A DNA stretch of 6,315 nt from an archaeon. GTDB taxonomy: Archaea; Asgardarchaeota; Hermodarchaeia; Hermodarchaeales; Hermodarchaeaceae. Of this stretch, positions 1-4,968 are shown one piece after another (position 1 is the stretch's first letter; every line of letters starts with the position of its first letter). Both the position numbers and the translations under genes were made by a program. Where the stretch lies: NCBI GenBank assembly GCA_016550395.1, contig JABXGY010000370.1, positions 1-6,315 on the forward strand. Reading direction: 5' to 3'. The notes below the pieces were generated by a model that had not been told where the DNA came from, did not search any database, and was given only the letters and a program-made list of their open reading frames with translations.

Positions 1-1704
1 ATTAAGACCTAAACCCCTCCCTGTGGTTGAGGTCCCCCTTTCGAAGAGTTTAGCTTGAATTCTCTTCGGTATGCCTGGACCATTATCGACGATTCTAATG
101 TTAACGCAATTTTGGTCTTGAGTGACTGTTACATTGATTTTTGGTCGAGGACCTGCATGTTGAACCGCATTGCGAAAGATATTGTCAAATACCATGGGAA
201 GCAATCGCCCTCCAATTACCCGTAAATTCCTGGTTTTTTTAGGGGCTTTTATTGAGATTTTTAGTTCTTTGTGAGCCTTCATTGCTTGTTTAGCAACGCG
301 TTCTAGAAGTACTACAATTTCACGTTCCGCTTCTTTATCGGGACGTCCAAATACATCTAAAAGTCGTACCATTCGTTCTGCAGCAGCACTCGTCGCATCG
401 TTAAATTCTGCGAGTTCAGATTCTGGGGTAATAATCATTTTCGCTACCTCGGTAGTGCTAAAAATAACTTGAAGATCATTGCCGAGGTCATGTCGCAATA
501 GAGATGCATACAATTCAAGGTCACGATTTGTGTTTTGAAGTTCCATTTCTGCTAGTTTGCGGTCGTGTATATTTCGGACGAGAGAATAAAGTGCCACAAC
601 CTTCCCTTCACGCATGACCATTGTGCTGCTTACTTCTCCCCATATTCGAGATCCATCTTTAGCGATGAATGGGTATTCATGAGGCGGAACTGCTTCTCCT
701 GAAAACAAGCGTTTGGAATTTTCTATCGCTCGGGGAAGGTATTCTGGTGCAATTAGATTCAACTTGGGATAAGATTTTCCTCTCAGATCATCTGGATGAT
801 AACCAAGGTGTTTTTCAATGGAAGGAGAGACATCGACGATGTTGAGTTCTGAGTCGATTTGAATAATGACGTCCGTGATATTTTCAAAGAATAAACGGTA
901 GCGTTCTTCGCTATCTGCAAGGGCTTCTTGGGCATGTTTTCGATCGGTGATGTCTTCGATCGTTCCCTCATAATAAATTACTTTACCCTTCGAATTCCGA
1001 ACTGCTCGGCTATTTAGTCTTACCCAGATAATTCGCCCATCAAGTCGTCGAAATTGAGCTTCGAATCCACGGATTACGCCTGATTGAGTTACCAATCGCT
1101 CCCATTCCAGTCGTGCGTTAGGATCAATATAAAATGACGAGGCACTTTTTTTTATGAGCGAGTCTTTGTCAGGGTATCCGAGCATATTAACAAGGGCAGG
1201 ATTCACATCAATGATTTCGCCCACTCCGGGTTTAGTCCGGAATAACCCCACAGGGACACTTTCAAAAAGACTGCGATATTCGACTTCAGCTTCTTTGATT
1301 TTAGTGATATCATTTATAATCGCCATTAAGTGACTGGGATTTCCTTTCTCATCCGTTATTAGGGAGGCTAATATATGAACATCGATGAGGGCTCCATCTG
1401 ACCGATATCGAGAATATTCACCACTGTAATGGCCTTTCTGTTGAAGTTCGGTGAGAATTTGTGTACCAAGACCTTCTTGAAACACCATCTCCATGGCATT
1501 TTGTCCGACAACATCTTTGTTACTAGTATAGCCAATGAAATCAATGAAGGCCTGATTCACATAGACAACATTTCCCTTCAAATCTGTAATCACTATACCA
1601 CTGGGTGAACCAGCAATTGCCTTTTCGAACATCGGTCCGATGGATGAAAAAGTGGTCTGTTTAGGTAAACTCTTTGTGGGAGCTTTCGATTTTTGGGGGG
1701 ACAT
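1..1704 (-). CDS. PAS-domain sensor histidine kinase, partial (C-terminus cut by left edge)
   Basis: The frame stays open from an ATG at 1704 to the window edge, giving 568 codons. Three PAS-type sensor domains lie at about residues 25-137, 141-258 and 267-385; each ends in the usual link to the next module (NDITKIKEAE, EDITDRKHAQ, RNIHDRKLAE). The dimerisation/phospho-acceptor helix follows, with H-box LLRHDLGND and His405 as the likely autophosphorylation site. The ATPase domain begins near residue 495, with an N-box (DNIFRNAVQH), G1 box (DNGPGIP, 540-546), F-box (LFERGTS) and G2 box (GRGLGL, 562-567). The missing part is probably only a few tens of residues. No signal peptide or membrane segment is visible, so it should be a cytoplasmic sensor; its ligand cannot be told. 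The H-box type suggests archaea. The start is supported by an SD (AAGGTG) 7 nt upstream. No response regulator is present in the window. It lies 165 nt downstream of ftr on the same strand and probably has its own promoter. Confidence 0.93.
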   Translation of the reverse strand, partial: MSPQKSKAPTKSLPKQTTFSSIGPMFEKAIAGSPSGIVITDLKGNVVYVNQAFIDFIGYTSNKDVVGQNAMEMVFQEGLGTQILTELQQKGHYSGEYSRYRSDGALIDVHILASLITDEKGNPSHLMAIINDITKIKEAEVEYRSLFESVPVGLFRTKPGVGEIIDVNPALVNMLGYPDKDSLIKKSASSFYIDPNARLEWERLVTQSGVIRGFEAQFRRLDGRIIWVRLNSRAVRNSKGKVIYYEGTIEDITDRKHAQEALADSEERYRLFFENITDVIIQIDSELNIVDVSPSIEKHLGYHPDDLRGKSYPKLNLIAPEYLPRAIENSKRLFSGEAVPPHEYPFIAKDGSRIWGEVSSTMVMREGKVVALYSLVRNIHDRKLAEMELQNTNRDLELYASLLRHDLGNDLQVIFSTTEVAKMIITPESELAEFNDATSAAAERMVRLLDVFGRPDKEAEREIVVLLERVAKQAMKAHKELKISIKAPKKTRNLRVIGGRLLPMVFDNIFRNAVQHAGPRPKINVTVTQDQNCVNIRIVDNGPGIPKRIQAKLFERGTSTTGRGLGLN

Positions 1705-1710
1705 TATGAT

Positions 1711-1732
1711 ACACCTTTGATAAAGTAGGTGT
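1711..1732 (-). promoter_or_regulatory. Hairpin overlapping the SD of the histidine kinase gene
   Basis: Read on the minus strand, ACACCT (1732-1727) is a perfect inverted repeat of AGGTGT (1716-1711). Allowing a two-base AC bulge, a further TT pairs with AA, leaving a four-base loop (UAUC). The right arm contains the SD AAGGTG (1712-1717), which sits 7 nt before the kinase ATG. The folded RNA would hide the ribosome-binding site, and as DNA the repeat could be an operator. The repeat and SD are seen directly; any regulatory use is inference. Confidence 0.45.
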
Positions 1733-1833
1733 ACGGAGAAATGACTTGCTTCCCCGGCCTCTTCTCAAATTCGTATCTAGAAAATATGGATAAGTGTCTT
1801 TCGTTCAAATTGAATATTCTCTTGGAGGATTGC

Positions 1834-1854
1834 GAGAAGAGAGGAGGAGAAAAA
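1834..1854 (-). terminator. Possible pyrimidine-rich terminator of ftr
   Basis: On the minus strand this is a 21-nt run made only of pyrimidines, opening with TTTTT 15 nt after the ftr stop codon. Archaeal RNA polymerase commonly terminates at T-rich tracts without needing a hairpin. There is only one five-T run, so the call is weak, but it would help separate ftr from the kinase gene. Confidence 0.3.
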
Positions 1855-1869
1855 CTGATGTTATTATGT

Positions 1870-2766
1870 TTAGTCTATAATGGATTTAAGGTGCAGTTTG
1901 TGTTGACCAAGTTTTCCGCCAAAATTGGCAGCGGTAACACAAACAAGTCCAGGAACTTTTGCTGCTGCATGTAACGCAGCACGCATACCATCTTGAACCG
2001 CGTTTTTACTCATACCATTGAGTACAATTTCCAGAACACTGTTGACATTTGGTGGAACTAATGAGTCAGGGACCTGTTCACGAAGAGTGGGACAAAGCTT
2101 CACATTAGTAGAAGCCTTAAGGAAATCGTATTTCGAGCCCACTTGACTTCCACTGCGACAGATGCCACCTGGAAAGGGGGCGACACATCCATCAACTTCA
2201 TAGATTGCATCTACTGCTGCCTCTGTAGCCTTAAGCGTTGACTTTGGAGTCTTTCCCATGAGGATAAGGTTCCCACCTCCAACACCTTTTTTGATTCCGA
2301 ATTTCTCTTCGATGATGAATTCGCCTTCGATGACAGGAATCCGCCATAACAGAAGTTTATCTCCAATTCGTTTACGGTCTTCAAACCCATCTCCGAAATA
2401 CCGAAGTTGGTCTCCAACATCCACCCATTCTTCAGCATTATCTAAAGCATTGAACACAGCTGAGGTGGGACAGGTCAGGATACATTGCCCTGTACGCTTT
2501 CGGAGCTGTTTTGCAAGATCTTTAGATTTTAGTGCAGCAAAGAGTAATGTTATACCTGGACGCTTATCGGGGGTTTCGGTTTTAGGAATGATTCTGTCAA
2601 TCCCTGCTTCAACTTTACATTCAATAACAGAGGTAGCAAACCCAGCTGCAGATTGTGCACAAGTTTTAGCCCAAGTCGCGGTTTCCGCCGTCATGAGAAT
2701 ACGAGCAACTTGCATATCAAAGGCTTCAGCGAATGTATCTTCTATTTCTACTCCATTCAGTTCCAT
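1870..2766 (-). CDS. ftr: Formylmethanofuran:tetrahydromethanopterin formyltransferase
   Basis: A complete 298-residue protein, the usual size for archaeal Ftr (about 295-300). This cytoplasmic enzyme transfers the formyl group from formylmethanofuran to N5 of tetrahydromethanopterin, the second step of the H4MPT methyl branch, and is reversible. Family stretches run the full length: the N-terminus MELNGVEIEDTFAEAF, GQCILTCPTSAVFNA (93-107), FGDGFE (124-129), KFGIKKGVGGGN (155-166), PFPGGI (197-202), KASTNVKLCPTL (217-228) and the C-terminal NFGGKLGQHK (281-290). No key region is missing and no frameshift is seen. The ATG start matches the family N-terminus and has a GAGGT SD 7 nt upstream. 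It is divergent from fwdC-mch across a 131-bp gap, so control may be shared. The archaeal Ftr form fits better than bacterial FhcD because of its setting beside archaeal-type FwdC and Mch, although the two are homologous. Confidence 0.96.
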   Translation of the reverse strand: MELNGVEIEDTFAEAFDMQVARILMTAETATWAKTCAQSAAGFATSVIECKVEAGIDRIIPKTETPDKRPGITLLFAALKSKDLAKQLRKRTGQCILTCPTSAVFNALDNAEEWVDVGDQLRYFGDGFEDRKRIGDKLLLWRIPVIEGEFIIEEKFGIKKGVGGGNLILMGKTPKSTLKATEAAVDAIYEVDGCVAPFPGGICRSGSQVGSKYDFLKASTNVKLCPTLREQVPDSLVPPNVNSVLEIVLNGMSKNAVQDGMRAALHAAAKVPGLVCVTAANFGGKLGQHKLHLKSIID

Positions 2767-2773
2767 TGTTTAA

Positions 2774-2778
2774 ACCTC
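2774..2778 (-). promoter_or_regulatory. SD site of ftr
   Basis: GAGGT on the minus strand lies 7 nt before the ftr ATG. It matches the archaeal anti-SD and implies that the ftr transcript has a leader reaching beyond 2778 rather than being leaderless. An AT-rich stretch at about 2792-2806 might serve as its TATA element, but it sits close to the SD for the usual spacing, so I do not fix a promoter. Confidence 0.6.
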
Positions 2779-2860
2779 GAACCAAAGTCGTAATGATTAA
2801 TAATAACGTTACCGTACAACCTAAATCTGTTTATGCTAGTTCCACAATTTGCGAATATCC

Positions 2861-2868
2861 TATAAAAG
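2861..2868 (+). promoter_or_regulatory. Probable TATA box of fwdC-mch
   Basis: TATAAAAG is a strong match to an archaeal TATA element and lies 29 nt before the fwdC ATG. At the usual 22-27 bp spacing, transcription would start around 2886-2892, giving a very short leader. That would lose part or all of the GGAG at 2884-2887, so fwdC may be leaderless or nearly so from this box, or it may use an upstream weaker box (around 2829-2838). The upstream BRE element is not convincing. Confidence 0.45.
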
Positions 2869-2882
2869 CACATGATCAACAA

Positions 2883-2887
2883 TGGAG
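2883..2887 (+). promoter_or_regulatory. SD-like site supporting the fwdC start at 2898
   Basis: TGGAG ends 10 nt before the ATG at 2898. It supports this ATG over the in-frame ATGs at 2733 and 2793, whose added residues do not resemble the FwdC N-terminus. It is a slightly long but usable spacing. It works only if the transcript starts upstream of 2883. Confidence 0.4.
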
Positions 2888-2897
2888 TTACTATAAA

Positions 2898-3791
2898 ATG
2901 ACCGCTTCCAAAATTGTACTACAACCTACCTTTGATCCTACTGAGCGAATTCCCATAGATTTGAGTAACATTTCTCCAGATACACTGGCAGGAAAATCGC
3001 TAGATAAAATTACTAAAATGAAAATTTGGCGTGGAAATCGTCGCACCACCCTTGGAAAATTATTCGAAGTGACTGGTAAGGGTGATAAATCCGCTGAGAA
3101 AATAACGATTGAAGTACTAGGTAAAATCCCTCAATGTCGCCATTTTGGACAAGACATGACCACTGGAAAAATCGTGGTAAAAGGGGAAGTAGGGATGCAT
3201 CTAGGTGCACGTATGAAAGGGGGGACTATTGAAGTCAAAGGAAATGTCGACCACTGGTTAGGAGCGGAAATGTCGGGCGGAGCAATCCGCGTAAGAGGAA
3301 ATGTCGGAGATAAAGCGGCATCTGCTTACCTAGGAAGTAATTATGGTATGAACGGCGGGAGCTTATACATCACAGGTAATGTTGGTCATGAACTGGGGAT
3401 GGGGATGCGGCGAGGAGTCATTGTCGTTGATGGAGACACAGAATCGTTTACTGGAACACGCATGCTAGCAGGAACTATCATCATCAGAGGTCAATTAGGG
3501 CCTCGTGCTGGTGCATCGATGCGTTATAAGGGTACAATCATTGCCCTTGGCAAAGTAGATTCCCTTATGCCTACGCATCTGTTTAACGGCGAATATTCTG
3601 AAATGCTATTTCTGCGGTTACTCCTCGATGCGATTGAAAAAGAGATTCCAGGGGTCACATTTACTGAAAAGGAACGGGTCGGTCCCTATCTTCGATTTAC
3701 TGGTGATTTTGGTTCGGGAGGTCGAGGGGAGTTACTCTTGTTTAAGCCAACGAACACTCATATTCTTGGAGCTAGAAATAATGGCGAATGA
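2898..3791 (+). CDS. fwdC: Formylmethanofuran dehydrogenase subunit C
   Basis: A 297-residue protein with the FwdC/FhcC and GltB C-terminal fold. It is an accessory subunit of the cytoplasmic tungsten or molybdenum complex that reduces CO2 and binds it to methanofuran as formylmethanofuran; subunit C has no metal site of its own. The N-terminal AGKSLDKITKMKIWRGNR (31-48) is characteristic of the family. Residues about 83-215 hold repeated glycine-rich turns of a right-handed beta-helix, such as GEVGMHLGARMKGGTI, GNVDHWLGAEMSGGAI and GNVGHELGMGMRRG. The start at 2898 is chosen because family similarity begins at MTASKIVLQP; longer readings from 2733 would run antisense into ftr. At 297 residues it is somewhat longer than the roughly 270 I expect, partly through a C-terminal tail that overlaps mch by 11 nt. 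The catalytic genes fwdA, fwdB and fwdD are not beside it. W and Mo versions (fwd, fmd) cannot be told apart here. Confidence 0.93.
   Translation: MTASKIVLQPTFDPTERIPIDLSNISPDTLAGKSLDKITKMKIWRGNRRTTLGKLFEVTGKGDKSAEKITIEVLGKIPQCRHFGQDMTTGKIVVKGEVGMHLGARMKGGTIEVKGNVDHWLGAEMSGGAIRVRGNVGDKAASAYLGSNYGMNGGSLYITGNVGHELGMGMRRGVIVVDGDTESFTGTRMLAGTIIIRGQLGPRAGASMRYKGTIIALGKVDSLMPTHLFNGEYSEMLFLRLLLDAIEKEIPGVTFTEKERVGPYLRFTGDFGSGGRGELLLFKPTNTHILGARNNGE
3767..3771 (+). promoter_or_regulatory. SD site of mch inside the fwdC 3' end
   Basis: TGGAG lies within the last codons of fwdC, 9 nt before the mch ATG at 3781. It supports that start over the in-frame ATG at 3628, and with the 11-nt overlap suggests coupled translation of the two genes from one mRNA. 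Confidence 0.6.
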
Positions 3792-4758
3792 AACTCAACC
3801 CAGCGTTAACAAACTCGCAATGCACAAAATGATGCGCCTCATCAGTGAAAGTGATCTGCTTCGCGTGAAGGTACACAAAACCAAAGGCAAAGCCACATTA
3901 ATCGATTGCGGGATTGATGTTCCTGGAAGCCTTGAAGCAGGTCGCCTCGTCGCAGAAGTCTGTATGGGTGGACTAGGAACTGTTGAACTTGATACAACTA
4001 GTATAGGTAATTCTACATTTCCAGCGGCACGAGTTACAAGTGATAATGCGCCCCTGGCATGTATAGGATCCCAAGCAGCCGGATGGAATGTTAAAGTTGA
4101 GGGGTTCTTTGCCCTCGGCTCTGGTCCCGCTCGTGCACGAGCCCAAGTCGAGACAAAACTTTATGACAAGCTTAACTATAAAGACAAACACAAAGAAGCA
4201 ATTCTTATTTTAGAAACACGGACCCTACCTAATCCTGCTGTATGTGAATACGTTGCTGAAGCGTGTAACATCGAAGAAAAAGACCTCTATCTCCTTGTAG
4301 CTCCTACAGCCAGTATTGTGGGCTCCGTACAGATTGCAGCTCGGATTGTAGAAACAGGGATTCATAAGCTCAAAATTCTGGGATATGACTTCCGAAAGGT
4401 TCTCAGTGGCATTGGTTTATGCCCCATTGTTCCCGTCGCACGGAAAGATATGCGGGCGATGGGAATTACTAATGACGCGATTTTAATGATGGGTGAAACC
4501 TTCCTGTTCATCCAATCAACAGAGGATGATGATTTGGCTGATCTCATTGGGCAAGTTCCATCCTCGACTTCATCAGATTACGGCAAACCCTTTCACCAAA
4601 TCTTCAAGGATGCTGAAGGGGACTTTTATAAGATTGATAAGATGCTTTTTGCACCTGCCCACATTACTATCAATGATTTACGAACAGGACGCTACCATAC
4701 TGCAGGACACCTGGATCCACAACTATTCTTGGAAGCCTTGGCAACAACTTTGAAGTGA
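3781..4758 (+). CDS. mch: Methenyltetrahydromethanopterin cyclohydrolase
   Basis: A complete 325-residue protein, close to the usual 315-325 for Mch. This cytoplasmic enzyme interconverts N5-formyl-H4MPT and N5,N10-methenyl-H4MPT, the step that follows Ftr. Conserved blocks are SVNKLA near the N-terminus, IDCGIDVPGSLEAGRL (41-56), CMGGLG (61-66), GSGPARA (113-119), VAPTASIVGSVQIAARIVET (173-192), SSDYGKPF (264-271) and FYKID...LFAPAHITINDLRTG (282-303). Arg188 and Glu191 in RIVE appear to match the Arg/Glu pair that I recall as catalytic in the Archaeoglobus enzyme. The ATG at 3781 fits the family N-terminus and has a TGGAG SD 9 nt upstream. The gene begins inside fwdC (11-nt overlap, different frame), so the two are almost certainly one operon. 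No frameshift or missing region is visible. Confidence 0.96.
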   Translation: MANETQPSVNKLAMHKMMRLISESDLLRVKVHKTKGKATLIDCGIDVPGSLEAGRLVAEVCMGGLGTVELDTTSIGNSTFPAARVTSDNAPLACIGSQAAGWNVKVEGFFALGSGPARARAQVETKLYDKLNYKDKHKEAILILETRTLPNPAVCEYVAEACNIEEKDLYLLVAPTASIVGSVQIAARIVETGIHKLKILGYDFRKVLSGIGLCPIVPVARKDMRAMGITNDAILMMGETFLFIQSTEDDDLADLIGQVPSSTSSDYGKPFHQIFKDAEGDFYKIDKMLFAPAHITINDLRTGRYHTAGHLDPQLFLEALATTLK

Positions 4759-4854
4759 ATTTATTATCAATCAATTAATTTTACCTCAAAAATCAAAAAT
4801 TTCGAACATCATTAAACATATCATCTTCTAACCAATTACAAGCTAATTTATTTC

Positions 4855-4862
4855 TAATATAT
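4855..4862 (+). promoter_or_regulatory. Possible TATA element for the P-type ATPase gene
   Basis: TAATATAT is the best TATA-like string in the AT-rich spacer after mch. It would start a transcript near 4885-4890 with a leader of about 80 nt. Many AT-rich strings occur in this spacer, so the choice is uncertain. I see no clear terminator for mch here, only short T runs just after its stop. Confidence 0.25.
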
Positions 4863-4920
4863 CGTAGAATTGATGATGAATTGCATGTACAAGGAAAAGA
4901 AGAAACAATAATTCGCTCAA

Positions 4921-4950
4921 AATAACTCAGAATAACTTACAATAACATAA
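4921..4950 (+). repeat. Three-copy 10-bp direct repeat upstream of the ATPase gene
   Basis: Three adjacent decamers, AATAACTCAG, AATAACTTAC and AATAACATAA, share the core AATAAC at exact 10-bp spacing, close to one DNA helical turn. The array ends 18 nt before the proposed TTG start. It could be a phased protein-binding site or A-tract-like bent DNA, or chance in AT-rich sequence. Confidence 0.5.
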
Positions 4951-4957
4951 ACTATTG

Positions 4958-4962
4958 AAGGA
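4958..4962 (+). promoter_or_regulatory. SD site supporting a TTG start of the ATPase
   Basis: AAGGA lies 6 nt before TTG 4969. A second AAGGA (5020-5024) lies only 4 nt before the ATG at 5029, so the SD evidence alone does not decide. The protein alignment favours the upstream start because the first helix of the family N-terminal domain begins before the residue encoded at 5029. Confidence 0.45.
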
Positions 4963-4968
4963 TTGAAG

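Noticed and set aside
1691..1704. G6 run near the kinase start as a possible frameshift site
   Set aside because: The frame is intact through it, and the SD, ATG and downstream PAS domain all agree on one frame.
1729..1974. 81-codon plus-strand open frame across the ftr-kinase gap
   Set aside because: More than a third lies antisense to the ftr 3' end, it has no convincing SD, and it resembles no family I know.
2258..2773. 171-codon open frame on the plus strand opposite ftr
   Set aside because: It is the antisense shadow of the highly conserved ftr; its composition (Ser/Pro-rich) is not protein-like and no domain is recognisable.
2733..2897. Longer fwdC reading from ATG 2733 or 2793
   Set aside because: The 2733 version overlaps the ftr start antisense, and neither extension looks like the FwdC N-terminus, which begins at 2898 behind an SD-like site.
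3628..3780. Longer mch reading from ATG 3628
   Set aside because: The extra residues are the out-of-frame translation of fwdC; Mch similarity begins after 3781, where there is a proper SD.
4873..4911. Possible 12-residue leader peptide (MMNCMYKEKKKQ) before the ATPase
   Set aside because: It has no SD, no regulatory codon run and no attenuator-like structure after it; chance is the simpler reading.
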